The notes: generated by a model from the letters alone, not told the origin. Shown: positions 25,552 through 33,376, numbered from the stretch's first letter. The stretch: DNA of 44,948 bases from Candidatus Thorarchaeota archaeon (GCA_004524435.1 SDNO01000002.1:1-44948), one strand, 5' to 3'. Numbers and translations are program-made.

Positions 25552-25731
25552 TTACTCCTGCCTCTCACTCTGGACCAGATGAGGCATCCCATCAACCCAG
25601 AGCTCTTTCATAAGCAGATCCCGAATGGCCACCCGTATAGCCTCACTTCTACTAGGATACATACCCTCTTCTACCAGCTTGTCTATTCCCTTCACGTAGA
25701 TTTCGCTCATCTTTACTGTGATCAGTCGCAC
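25552..25731 (-). CDS. Ribbon-helix-helix (CopG-family) regulator
   Basis: 59-residue DNA-binding protein, below the size cut-off of most ORF scans. Read directly from the sequence it has the beta strand RLITVKM, helix EIYVKGIDKLVEEG, turn MYPSRSEAIRVAIRDLL and a short C-terminal tail. This is the archaeal CopG/NikR-type plan, with the YPSRSEAIRxAIRDLL helix especially typical. GTG start has GGGAGG 7 bases upstream. It lies 85 bases upstream of the minimal FtsX permease on the same strand. A near-perfect palindrome overlaps its own promoter, indicating autoregulation. Confidence 0.85.
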   Translation of the reverse strand: MRLITVKMSEIYVKGIDKLVEEGMYPSRSEAIRVAIRDLLMKELWVDGMPHLVQSERQE

Positions 25732-25746
25732 TGTCTGGCCTCCCGG

Positions 25747-25770
25747 CTGGTACTACCCGGGTAATACCAG
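25747..25770 (-). promoter_or_regulatory. Palindromic operator at the RHH gene promoter
   Basis: A 24-base inverted repeat, CTGGTACTACCC against GGGTAATACCAG, matching at 11 of 12 pairs with no spacer (centre between 25758 and 25759). It lies between the TATA box (TTATAT, 25771-25776 on the reverse strand) and the ribosome-binding site, covering the expected start site near 25748. RHH proteins bind such palindromes as dimer pairs, so self-repression is likely (inference). Confidence 0.7.
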
Positions 25771-25776
25771 ATATAA
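25771..25776 (-). promoter_or_regulatory. TATA box for the RHH gene
   Basis: TTATAT on the reverse strand, abutting the palindrome. Predicted start is near 25748, about 17 bases before the GTG at 25731. Confidence 0.5.
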
Positions 25777-25945
25777 CCTCTTTGTGGATATCTTCAGAAA
25801 TGGACCGCTGGGCGCGAAATGGAAGCTGCGAAAAAAGGCTAAATAGGTTCCATCAGACTCGTCCTTGTCCGTCGATTACTTCACCGTGGGCACGAACGAG
25901 TGAAGTGGTCAGACAATCAACGATCCTATCATTTGAGGCTTGACT

Positions 25946-26479
25946 GTGTCAGAAGCGTTTCAGTACATGCGGAAGGTTGTTATGATTGGCGCCGGGGGCA
26001 GTGGCAAGACCGCGCTTGTCAATCGGTTCCTGACACATAAGTTCTCAGAGCAGTACATAGTCACCATCGGAAGCCAATTCGCTGTCAAGACGGTCGCGGT
26101 CGATAGGGACAATGGGAGTAGTGTCACCGTGAAGCTTCTGGTCTGGGATCTGGCTGGTCAGCAGCGCTTCGACTTCATCCGGTCTAGCTACTATAAGGGA
26201 GCAAAAGGTGCTCTGCTTGTGTTTGACGTGACACGAAAGAACACCTACGATGTCCTTCCCAACTGGATTGAAGAAACAGAGAATGCCCTGGGCCAGCGAA
26301 TCCCCATCATCCTCCTGGCAAACAAGGTTGATCTGGTTGATGAACGAGTCATATCTTCTGACATGGCTCACCAATTTGTGGAGGAGAATGGACTCAACGG
26401 CTATCTCGAAACCAGTGCTCTCACGGGGCAGAATGTTGAGCACGCATTCTATCTACTTGCTAAGTCTAGCCTGAACTAG
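25946..26479 (+). CDS. Ras/Rab-like small GTPase
   Basis: 177 residues, a single GTPase domain. G1 GAGGSGKT at 15-22; G2 Thr in the QYIVTIG segment; G3 WDLAGQQRF; G4 NKVD; G5 ETSAL. All catalytic motifs are intact, including the Gln of DxAGQ, and the effector region resembles Rab. The C-terminus ends LLAKSSLN without a Cys motif, so no prenylation is expected; membrane binding would need a partner. GTG at 25946 is used because GAGG lies 7 bases upstream, which does not fit the TTG at 25940. It stands between a divergent ABC cluster and the M42 peptidase. Confidence 0.9.
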   Translation: MSEAFQYMRKVVMIGAGGSGKTALVNRFLTHKFSEQYIVTIGSQFAVKTVAVDRDNGSSVTVKLLVWDLAGQQRFDFIRSSYYKGAKGALLVFDVTRKNTYDVLPNWIEETENALGQRIPIILLANKVDLVDERVISSDMAHQFVEENGLNGYLETSALTGQNVEHAFYLLAKSSLN

Positions 26480-26547
26480 CATGTGCTACCGAAACCGATT
26501 TCTATGATTCTTGAGCTCACCATCTACTAGAGAACACAGAAACAGAG

Positions 26548-27693
26548 ATGATTTTGATGGATTTTGAACTAGACATTAAGCTACTCGAAAAGCTCTGTAA
26601 CGCATTTGGTCCAAGCGGTCATGAGCATGAGGTCCAGAAGGTTGTCAAGGAATACGGAATGAGCTACGCTGATGAGGTCAGTCAAGATCGCATGGGTTCA
26701 GTAGTGTTTCAGAAGGGTAATTCCGGCCCGAAGATCATGCTGGCTGGACATGTCGATGAGATCGGGTTTGTTATCACAAAAGTTGAGAAGAACGGTTTCC
26801 TCCGATTCCACCAACTTGGTGGATGGTGGGACCAGGTTCTGCTTGGTCATGAGGTCATACTCAAGCCGTCAGAGGGAGACGGTTTCATCACGGGGATAAT
26901 CGGTGCCCCTCCCCCACACATTCTCTCTCAGGAGGACCGCAGCAAAGTGGTGACTAAAGACAAGATGTACATCGACATAGGTTGCCGTTCTGCTGATGAG
27001 GTGAAGGAGCTGGGTGTTCGTGTGGGTGACCCCGTTGTCCCCCATGCCAAGTTCAGGACGATGAAGCGGAAGTTCAAGGAGAAGAAGAAGAATGGCGCGG
27101 ATGATGAGAAGATAACCCGCGAGGTGACTGTCGCCGCCTCTAAGGCCTTCGACGATAGGATTGGTGTCTTCATCATACTCGAAGTACTTCGGAAACTTGC
27201 CGAGGACAAGGCAGAGCTTCCCAATACAGTCTACTGCGTTTCCACAACTCAGGAAGAGGTGGGTCTTCGAGGTGCGAGGACTGCAGCTCAAATGCTACTT
27301 CCAGATATTGGATTCGCTGTTGATGTAGATATATCCGGAGACGTGCCTGATACTGAGGAGATTGTCCAGAAGATGGGAAAGGGCGTGTCGATATCAGCCG
27401 GAGATGGGTCTATGATTCCTAATCCCCGATTCAGGAGGTTTATCCTCGATATTGCGGAAGAGCATGATATCCGCCATCAGGCTGCTTTCCTGAAGTCGGG
27501 AGGAACAGATGCAGGTATCATCCACATCACAGGCATGGGGGCTCCCTCGGTGTTTATTGGGATTCCAACCAGACATATACACTCCCATCATGGCATCCTT
27601 GATCTGAGTGATGTAGAGAACGCAGTAACGTTGCTAGTTGAGGTTATCAAACGTCTTGATGAGAAGACAGTCAAGAGCTTCACAGAAATCTAG
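26548..27693 (+). CDS. M42-family metallo-aminopeptidase
   Basis: Cytosolic dinuclear-metal peptidase of the TET/deblocking aminopeptidase family, likely a large oligomer acting on peptides. Metal and catalytic residues are visible: AGHVDEIGF (His), KAFDDRIG (bridging Asp), STTQEEVGLRGA (general base Glu and ligand Glu), AVDVDISGD (Asp) and TRHIHSHHG (His). About 381 residues, as expected for the family. A short basic insert, KRKFKEKKKNG near 170-185, is unusual and lies between the first two catalytic blocks. ATG 26548 is used; ATG 26560 is an alternative. It is close behind the Rab-like GTPase, perhaps co-transcribed. Confidence 0.9.
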   Translation: MILMDFELDIKLLEKLCNAFGPSGHEHEVQKVVKEYGMSYADEVSQDRMGSVVFQKGNSGPKIMLAGHVDEIGFVITKVEKNGFLRFHQLGGWWDQVLLGHEVILKPSEGDGFITGIIGAPPPHILSQEDRSKVVTKDKMYIDIGCRSADEVKELGVRVGDPVVPHAKFRTMKRKFKEKKKNGADDEKITREVTVAASKAFDDRIGVFIILEVLRKLAEDKAELPNTVYCVSTTQEEVGLRGARTAAQMLLPDIGFAVDVDISGDVPDTEEIVQKMGKGVSISAGDGSMIPNPRFRRFILDIAEEHDIRHQAAFLKSGGTDAGIIHITGMGAPSVFIGIPTRHIHSHHGILDLSDVENAVTLLVEVIKRLDEKTVKSFTEI

Positions 27694-27729
27694 CAAGCAT
27701 AAAGATGCGGGCGGCTAGAGGTTCTCCCT

Positions 27730-28818
27730 CTAGCGCTCTCTCTTCCCTTCAATGAACTCGTCTACTCTGTCTCTCGCCTCGAAGTCATCAATCTGGTATC
27801 GCGGGTGCTTGAAACTGTACGATGATATACTAGAGAGCTCTCCACCGATTCCTCTGTCCAGTCCTATCTTGATGGCACGAATGACATCAATGATGACTCC
27901 TGCACTATTTGGGGAGTCCTGCACAGACAACTTCAGGTTTAGGTCCAGGGGCAAGTCTCCAAAGGCTCTGGCTCGCATCGTGATATAGCAGACCTTGTTG
28001 TCTCCCAAGAATGGAACATAGTCACTGGGACCAATCTTGGTCGGCAGTTCGTATTTCACACAGCTTGTGACAGCCTCGGTCTTGCTAACCCTCTTTGATT
28101 TCAGGCGGTCCTCTACTTGCATGTTCTCGAAGTCAGTGTTTCCTCCGATGTTCAGCTGGTAGGTGTTATCTAGTACAAGCCCCCTCTTATCGTAGAGTTG
28201 TGCGAGAACTCTGTGCAGAATTGTAGCACCGAGCTGGCTCTTGATGTCATCACCCGCACAGGGTAGACCCTTTTCCTTGAAGCCCTTTGCAATGGGATCG
28301 TCGGGATCAGAAACGATGAACTCCGGTATTGCATTGATGAATCCTATTCCTGCATCGAGGGCGGCCTTGGCATAGTGTCTGGAGCCTTCGGCACTGCCTA
28401 CAGGAAGATAGCTGACCAGAACATCCGCATCAGCCTTCTTCAACTCCTCAGCAACATCCACCGGTTCTATTTCGTCCTCATCATATGCGAAGAACGATTC
28501 TCTCATGTGGGGGGCTACTCCGTCGGAAATGGGGCCGGGTAGCACCTTCACGCCTGACTTCGGAAGATCAGGCGCAAACTTCCAGCAGCAGTTGGGCTCA
28601 GCCCAGATGGCATCTGCTATGTCTAGTCCTATCTTCTTCCTATTAGCCTCGAAAACTGCAACAAACTTCAGATCCTTGGGGAAATATCCTCCAAAATCAA
28701 CATGCATTAGGCCAGGTATCTCTTCATCTGCCTTGGCGTTCCTGTAATAGTGTACGCCTTGTACTAATGCGGAGGCACAATTGCCAAGTCCTGCTATTGC
28801 GACACGAATGTCTCCCAT
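27730..28818 (-). CDS. ino1: myo-Inositol-1-phosphate synthase (Ino1)
   Basis: Converts glucose 6-phosphate to inositol 1-phosphate with NAD. Seen: Rossmann GLGNCASAL at 10-18, ADVLVSYLPVGSAEGSRHYA near 128-147, INAIPEFI, GDDIKSQLGATILHR near 190-204, and LNIGGNTDFENM near 225-236, all classic MIPS blocks, with SKTEAV and DYVPFLGDNK. Length 362 is typical for archaeal MIPS. In archaea the product feeds archaetidylinositol lipids or di-inositol phosphate. A CDP-alcohol phosphotransferase at 14450 may use it. Promoter TATTTTAT at 28846-28853 (reverse strand) leaves a leader of only about 5 bases. Confidence 0.93.
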   Translation of the reverse strand: MGDIRVAIAGLGNCASALVQGVHYYRNAKADEEIPGLMHVDFGGYFPKDLKFVAVFEANRKKIGLDIADAIWAEPNCCWKFAPDLPKSGVKVLPGPISDGVAPHMRESFFAYDEDEIEPVDVAEELKKADADVLVSYLPVGSAEGSRHYAKAALDAGIGFINAIPEFIVSDPDDPIAKGFKEKGLPCAGDDIKSQLGATILHRVLAQLYDKRGLVLDNTYQLNIGGNTDFENMQVEDRLKSKRVSKTEAVTSCVKYELPTKIGPSDYVPFLGDNKVCYITMRARAFGDLPLDLNLKLSVQDSPNSAGVIIDVIRAIKIGLDRGIGGELSSISSYSFKHPRYQIDDFEARDRVDEFIEGKRER

Positions 28819-28845
28819 GAGTATCTCACCGACTATTCTATGAGC

Positions 28846-28853
28846 ATAAAATA
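28846..28853 (-). promoter_or_regulatory. TATA box for ino1
   Basis: TATTTTAT on the reverse strand, predicted start near 28823, and ATG at 28818, so the transcript would be nearly leaderless. The box sits in the 59-base gap after the XPF-type nuclease, making ino1 a separate unit. Confidence 0.5.
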
Positions 28854-28877
28854 GCTGGACCTTTTAAGACTATCGAG

Positions 28878-29693
28878 CTAGTCATCGGTCGATTCGTCGT
28901 CTTCTTTGTCTACATAGTCTGAAAAGAGAACCTTTCTAGCAGCGGCAACCGTCTTGGGTCCGATTCCGGATACCTCCTCCCATTCATCGATTCTCCTCAC
29001 TACCTCAAAGGGGCTACCAAAGAGATTGAGTAGTGCTTTTGCCCTAACGACATTCACACTTGGGAAGCCTGCTATGAAGAACTCTTGCTCATCAGCCATG
29101 GAGTCTAGCCCCTTTCGTGTTCTCACAACCGGCAATCGGGTGCCACTCTCATCTTTATATCTGTCATCCGGAAATAGGACACCATATATGAGGCCAGCAG
29201 AATGGAGTGCATTGAAGCCCTCCAAGACCTCAATACCTCTCTCTTTTACACTCTCTATCAATGCATCAAAAGCGGAGGGGTGGATGTAACTCACTCGTTC
29301 CATCGTAACCATGAATGGTTTGTTCTTTGACTTGTTGCTCTTGAAGGGAATGTATACACACCCCTTGACCGGGTCTCTTCTGATCGAGAGGACATTCTCA
29401 ATCAAGAGGTAGGGTTTCTCGTATTCGAGAAGAGCATCCATCTGCTTCTGAAATCGCGGCACACCCGCTGCACTCCCCTTCAGCGTGTTGACGAGGTCGT
29501 TGACCGTCTTTCGCTCGATTGCGATTCCCTCTGGACCTAGAACATCGCCAATAGGGATCTTCTGTATCGTGTATTGTATCTCTTCCTTATCCAGCATTGA
29601 CATCAAGTGCTTTACGGAGTTCATCCGTTTGCCGCCCGTCTCATGAACGTCGATGACAACGACAGGCACGTTACCAAACAAATCAGTCTGCAT
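28878..29693 (-). CDS. XPF/Mus81-type structure-specific endonuclease
   Basis: ERCC4 nuclease domain plus (HhH)2. Catalytic core: VVVIDVHETGGKR near 11-23, IGDVLGPEGIAIERKTVNDL near 48-67 (metal ligand Asp50 and the ERK-x3-D motif at 60-66). C-terminal helix-hairpin-helix pair: FIAGFPSVNVVRAKALLNLF then WEEVSGIGPKTVAAARKVLF near 205-255. There is no helicase domain, so it is the short form. Length 271. It cuts branched or flap DNA in repair and fork processing by family analogy. It begins 2 bases after the DUF4443 regulator stop and may be co-transcribed with the transporter genes, an unexpected partner. Confidence 0.9.
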   Translation of the reverse strand: MQTDLFGNVPVVVIDVHETGGKRMNSVKHLMSMLDKEEIQYTIQKIPIGDVLGPEGIAIERKTVNDLVNTLKGSAAGVPRFQKQMDALLEYEKPYLLIENVLSIRRDPVKGCVYIPFKSNKSKNKPFMVTMERVSYIHPSAFDALIESVKERGIEVLEGFNALHSAGLIYGVLFPDDRYKDESGTRLPVVRTRKGLDSMADEQEFFIAGFPSVNVVRAKALLNLFGSPFEVVRRIDEWEEVSGIGPKTVAAARKVLFSDYVDKEDDESTDD

Positions 29694-29695
29694 AC

Positions 29696-30391
29696 CTAGT
29701 CCTCTTCAAATAGGGTCATAACAGCAGCCATGGATACTTCCCTCGCAAGATTTCCGTCGTCTGACGATCCGATGACAATTGCATCGCCATCTTCAGGTCT
29801 TAGGCTGTCAGTTATGAGGAGTGTTTCTTCTGGGTAGGTGCTCAGTATGTTGAAATCATCCGGCGGCATGAGCAATAGTCCTTCTTTCATCACGAGAGTT
29901 GTGGCTCCGGCATTGCCTGCGCCCCCTTGAATGATTGCCTCATCTCTCTGTCTGATGCCGTCCACAACTGACTCTGCCTTTCCTTTGACTATGTTGGCGA
30001 AGGACTGTTTGAAGACGGTCAGGTTGCCGACGTTCAAGAACAGGCCTAGTGGCACATCATTGGTCAGGTCCTCAAAGAGCGAAGCGCCCTCTGCCGTCAG
30101 TTTTTGTCCCTGTCTTCCTTCGGGTGTGATATATCCACTGTCTGCCAGTCTTCTGAGTAGCGTCCTGACACTGCCCTCCCCTATCGACATGTTCTCGCAG
30201 AGCTCATATCTGCCTAGGGGCTGCTGCCGGCCTATCATCACCGTTGCCACGGCGACATGGTACGGTTTGAAGACAGGGGGAACTCTCCCGTCCGCCGGTA
30301 ATGCTAGTTCAGTGAGTGTGTCTTTCCAGTGCACGACGAGCCAAACTCCATAGTGCTCTCCACCCGGCCTGTATTTTACTCTTCGGTCCAT
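29696..30391 (-). CDS. Winged-helix regulator with DUF4443-like domain
   Basis: 231 residues. The winged helix lies at about 45-105: FKPYHVAVATVMIGRQQPLG, then MSIGEGSVRTLLRRLADSGY and GQKLTAEGASLFEDL. The GEGSVRTLLRRL helix is a recognisable feature of archaeal DUF4443-type regulators. The C-terminal region (110-231) probably binds a ligand: TLVMKEGLLLMPPDDFNI then DGDAIVIGSSDDGNLAREVS. Start ATG 30391 overlaps the ECF S gene by 16 bases. Context suggests control of the transporter operon. The ligand might be the transported vitamin, but this is a guess. Confidence 0.75.
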   Translation of the reverse strand: MDRRVKYRPGGEHYGVWLVVHWKDTLTELALPADGRVPPVFKPYHVAVATVMIGRQQPLGRYELCENMSIGEGSVRTLLRRLADSGYITPEGRQGQKLTAEGASLFEDLTNDVPLGLFLNVGNLTVFKQSFANIVKGKAESVVDGIRQRDEAIIQGGAGNAGATTLVMKEGLLLMPPDDFNILSTYPEETLLITDSLRPEDGDAIVIGSSDDGNLAREVSMAAVMTLFEED

Positions 30392-30969
30392 TCCAGCCGG
30401 TCATCCTGCATTGACCATATCGATACGCCAAGGTCCTGCTTGATGGCGGCTTCCAGTCTTGGCACTGCTAGGGGTAGTAGCAGGGCATTGGACAGAATGT
30501 GGACGATGGTGAACGGGGCTCCCGAAAGGACTGCTATCCAATATGGGATGCCAAACGCGAGTGAGTAGCCTGCATTTGTCAATAGATCGAAGATCAGCGT
30601 TGTGAAGGAACCCACTCCCGCCAACTTGAGCCTCCCAGGCCGACCATGCGAACTCACGATTTCACCTTTGCCCAGAACGGCCGCAGTTGCACAGACATAG
30701 CTCCAACCGATGACTTGGAATATCCAAATCTGTGGGATGAAGCCCCCCCAGGGGTTGATCATCCCGAAGACCAATGACATCAGTAGAGCGACCCAGATTC
30801 CCATATTGAGGCCGAACACATATGCCGTCACGAAGAGAATGGTTGTCCCGAATTCTACACTAGGGACTGCCACCAATGCATAATTGCCCACTAGGGCAAG
30901 GGCTGTCATCACGGAAGCGAGGGCAACCCATTTGCTCCTGGAGATGTATGTGTCTTTCTCCTCTGACAT
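30376..30969 (-). CDS. ECF transporter S component
   Basis: Integral membrane substrate-binding subunit of an energy-coupling-factor transporter, 197 residues, six hydrophobic segments. Seen: LASVMTALALVGNYALVAVP near 15-34, VEFGTTILFVTAYVFGLNMG near 37-56, the INPWGGFIPQIWIFQVIGWS segment, and FTIVHILSNALLLPLAVP. ATG at 30969 is used because GGAGG lies 7 bases upstream. No ATPase or T component is in the window, as is normal for group II S components that share a common module. Substrate: cobamide is suggested by the neighbouring DUF4430 protein but is unproven. Confidence 0.82.
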   Translation of the reverse strand: MSEEKDTYISRSKWVALASVMTALALVGNYALVAVPSVEFGTTILFVTAYVFGLNMGIWVALLMSLVFGMINPWGGFIPQIWIFQVIGWSYVCATAAVLGKGEIVSSHGRPGRLKLAGVGSFTTLIFDLLTNAGYSLAFGIPYWIAVLSGAPFTIVHILSNALLLPLAVPRLEAAIKQDLGVSIWSMQDDRLEWTEE

Positions 30970-30985
30970 CTTCAAGCCTCCATGA

Positions 30986-31747
30986 TTACTTCTTCGTGAT
31001 GAGGGCCGCGCCCACTAGGAGCACCGCGGCAATGCCCGCTCCTCCTAGTCCTACAATCATGAAAAGGAGGCCTAGCGGAACAGGCTTGACCGGTTCTTTT
31101 ATCGATGACAATTCAAGGGTCAGGATGTAGGGCACTCCGAAGGAATATGATGTGTTGCAGAACACTAGAACTCCTGTTTCTAGGTCATACGCGAGTTCTG
31201 TCTGTTGAGGCGCACCAAACTCAACTGGGTCTTGAACATAGTCGAAGAAGACGCACTCGTGGGTGTGATTTGAAGCATCTAGTTCCCTCAGCGAGACCTG
31301 TATGGAGCCATTCATGTAGTTTCCACTCTTGCGCGCAGCTGCCTCTTGAGCGGTCTCGTTCAGACGTTCGACAGCCTCTGGGTCGATGGGAATAATTAGC
31401 CCCGGGAAGAATGGAGTCTTTCCCCATACACCAAGCACCAGTTCGATTCCGATTCGGGTGTTATTTGCCTGTGTAGTGAGATTTCCTATTGTGAGATTGC
31501 CAGCTATCTCTGGACTCACAGAGGTAACCTCATACTCGACCTTTGATCCCTTCTCCGCAAGCCACGTCTCGGATCCTGACCAGCCCCACGCAAAAGGGAC
31601 TGATGGACTATCGATTACATTCCACTCAATGATTGTATTGCCATTCTGTGAGGGTATTAGGCATTCGTGGTAGTTGACCGGGAGGAGCACTATCGCCAGC
31701 GTCAATGTTGCCCATATGGCTGATTGTCTGATGATGTTGCTTGGCAA
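30986..31747 (-). CDS. Secreted protein anchored by a C-terminal helix
   Basis: 253 residues, family not recognised. N-terminal signal-like helix (SAIWATLTLAIVLLP), a mostly beta ectodomain with several N-x-S/T sites (NLTIGNLTTQANNT), and a C-terminal helix GLLFMIVGLGGAGIAAVLLV followed by a short basic tail. This is typical of archaeal surface proteins held in the membrane. It lies 6 bases after the DUF4430 gene and 16 before the ECF S start, so it belongs to the same operon. It may be an extracellular partner in nutrient binding. TTG start. Confidence 0.65.
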   Translation of the reverse strand: MPSNIIRQSAIWATLTLAIVLLPVNYHECLIPSQNGNTIIEWNVIDSPSVPFAWGWSGSETWLAEKGSKVEYEVTSVSPEIAGNLTIGNLTTQANNTRIGIELVLGVWGKTPFFPGLIIPIDPEAVERLNETAQEAAARKSGNYMNGSIQVSLRELDASNHTHECVFFDYVQDPVEFGAPQQTELAYDLETGVLVFCNTSYSFGVPYILTLELSSIKEPVKPVPLGLLFMIVGLGGAGIAAVLLVGAALITKK

Positions 31748-31753
31748 AGATAT

Positions 31754-32257
31754 CTACTTCCTCACTGATAGTCGTAGAACGATCAAGAACACAACTGCTG
31801 CCAATCCTACTAGGGGAAGTCCGAATAGAAGGGACCTGTCGATTTCGCCCGGCGTTGTGGTGGTGGTTGCGGTTGTTTCTGCGGGTCCAAAACGCCATTC
31901 AATGGTGTCCCCATGCTCAACTGAATAGTGATTTGCAGCTACAGACCCAATATCACCGTTGACCCAATACTGCCACCAAAGACCAAGTTCCGGATCATTT
32001 GCAACGCTAGCGATGGAAGTCACGAAAGCCATGTTTCCATACCATTCGTACTCAATATCGACAACTTCCTCTGTCACGTTCAGTACTGTAGAGCCCTGCA
32101 ATTCCTCATATGAACTGAGTGTCCCATTCCCGAAGTCAAGTATCAGACTCAGGTTATCTGCGTCTGCAATCCTAATTCCCTCAGTCTCTGTTCTGACCGT
32201 CATTGGTACCGTGAGTGATAGTACTGCCACCATTATTATGATCAGATGCATCCGCAC
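31754..32257 (-). CDS. DUF4430-like surface protein, C-terminally anchored
   Basis: 167 residues. Signal peptide at 1-22 (HLIIIMVAVLSLTVP), then a compact domain: ADADNLSLILDFGNGTLSSY, WWQYWVNGDIGSVAANHY near 92-109, SVEHGDTIEWRFG near 110-122. The W-x-Y-W-V-N-G plus D-G/H-D-x-I-E-W pattern matches DUF4430, which is related to the C-terminal cobalamin-binding domain of transcobalamin and intrinsic factor. A Thr-rich stalk (ATTTTTTPG) precedes a C-terminal TM helix. GTG 32257 or ATG 32251. First gene of the operon, with an inverted repeat at its promoter. Probable extracellular ligand capture. Confidence 0.75.
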   Translation of the reverse strand: MRMHLIIIMVAVLSLTVPMTVRTETEGIRIADADNLSLILDFGNGTLSSYEELQGSTVLNVTEEVVDIEYEWYGNMAFVTSIASVANDPELGLWWQYWVNGDIGSVAANHYSVEHGDTIEWRFGPAETTATTTTTPGEIDRSLLFGLPLVGLAAVVFLIVLRLSVRK

Positions 32258-32269
32258 GATTATCCACCA

Positions 32270-32294
32270 GTTGTAGGATTGGTTAACCTACAAC
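32270..32294 (-). promoter_or_regulatory. Inverted repeat at the operon promoter (possible operator)
   Basis: GTTGTAGG at 32270-32277 and CCTACAAC at 32287-32294 form a perfect 8-base inverted repeat with a 9-base spacer. The box TTAAAT at 32308-32313 (reverse strand) predicts a start near 32284, inside the repeat. It is a good candidate site for the operon-encoded winged-helix regulator. Confidence 0.55.
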
Positions 32295-32686
32295 CTCTTG
32301 GAATCGGATTTAAGAATTGTCATTGGTCAGAGTGCAGCCTGACGTCTGGAATGCTGCTGTCATTCGGGAGCCTTTGAGATACGGGTCGCTGGATATGTGA
32401 ACTCTGCAAGGGGACCAAGTTAAGAACGAACGCGATTGCACGCCGCATACGCGATGTTTCTTAAAGAGAGTTTACCCAGACGACTTTCCGCTCCATGGAG
32501 ACTGACTCTCCAGCCGAAGGCGTTCATATGACATTCAGTTATGCGTCCCCTTCAAGTCCTATCAGGATATAGACGATTCTTCGAAAATATACGTTTTGGC
32601 GGCATATCCTTCTCTCTCTTCACCGAAGAACCTAAAACTATCTGAACTCCGACAACTCTTGTTTGTTGGTCTTGCGGTGACTGCTC
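32295..32686. other. intergenic region between divergent operons
   Basis: About 390 bases without a convincing gene. AAATATAC near 32586-32593 and CTAAAACT near 32632-32639 are possible TATA boxes for the dTMP kinase. A perfect 10-base palindrome (CTCCATGGAG) occurs near 32492-32501. No riboswitch consensus is recognised. The reverse-strand ORF at 32562-32798 overlaps the kinase and is judged spurious. Confidence 0.35.
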
Positions 32687-33340
32687 TTGAATGATGATAA
32701 GTACAAGCGACTGGACAGAGGGTTTCTCTTCGTCTTTGAGGGCATTGATGGCGCCGGCAAGACCGTGGTTGCAGATAGGATATCTCAGGAGCTGACATCA
32801 GAAGGATTCGACATTGTGCGTCTTCGAGAGCCGACCAATGAGAGCCCGTGGGGTCAGGAGATTCGGCAGAGGTCGCCCGAAGGAGAACTCAGTCCGGAGG
32901 AGGAGCTTACCCTCTTCATTAAGGACCGCCGGTGGCACGTCAGAGAACGGATTCGTCCCGCATTAGAGCAGAACAAAATCGTCCTATTGGATCGCTATTT
33001 CTTTGCGACCGGGGCCTATCAATCAGTCAGCACAGGTATCTCCTGGCAAGACATTCTGAGAAGAAACCGTGTTGAGATATCTCCTCCTGAACCAGACCTA
33101 GTATTTGTTCTGGATCTTCCTGCCGAGGAGGGTCTCTCTCGTATCACTGGTCGAGGCTGCAAGACAAACAAGCAATTCGAACAACTTGATCGTCTGGTCA
33201 GAGTCCGTCAGGCCTATCTGGAGATGAGCCGTGAAGACGAGGCCAACTACTGTGTTGTGGATGCGGTAGAACCTCTGAAAGATGTGGTGGGCCGAGTTCT
33301 ATCCAGAATCCATCAGGAACTGTCTGAACACGTCATATAA
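32687..33340 (+). CDS. tmk: Thymidylate kinase (dTMP kinase)
   Basis: Phosphorylates dTMP to dTDP. P-loop FEGIDGAGKT near 17-26, then REPTNESPWGQEIR near 47-60 (dTMP-binding, usually REPGGTPLGExIR), LLDRYFFATGAYQS near 99-112 (the DR-Y motif), and the LID-like DLPAEEGLSRITGRG. Length 217. The TPxG block is altered to NESPWG, so specificity could be shifted within the nucleoside-monophosphate kinase family. TTG start with GGTGA 7 bases upstream. No overlap with its neighbours. Confidence 0.85.
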   Translation: MNDDKYKRLDRGFLFVFEGIDGAGKTVVADRISQELTSEGFDIVRLREPTNESPWGQEIRQRSPEGELSPEEELTLFIKDRRWHVRERIRPALEQNKIVLLDRYFFATGAYQSVSTGISWQDILRRNRVEISPPEPDLVFVLDLPAEEGLSRITGRGCKTNKQFEQLDRLVRVRQAYLEMSREDEANYCVVDAVEPLKDVVGRVLSRIHQELSEHVI

Positions 33341-33376
33341 TCGAAAACCCAATTCGCGGTCGAAAAAGTGACAAGC

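Noticed and set aside
25579-25764. 61-residue forward frame
   Set aside because: Antisense to the ribbon-helix-helix gene, which has a much better motif, ribosome-binding site and operator.
32295-32686. Possible cobalamin riboswitch upstream of the DUF4430 operon
   Set aside because: No B12-box consensus is visible, and the protein-type inverted repeat at the promoter explains regulation better.
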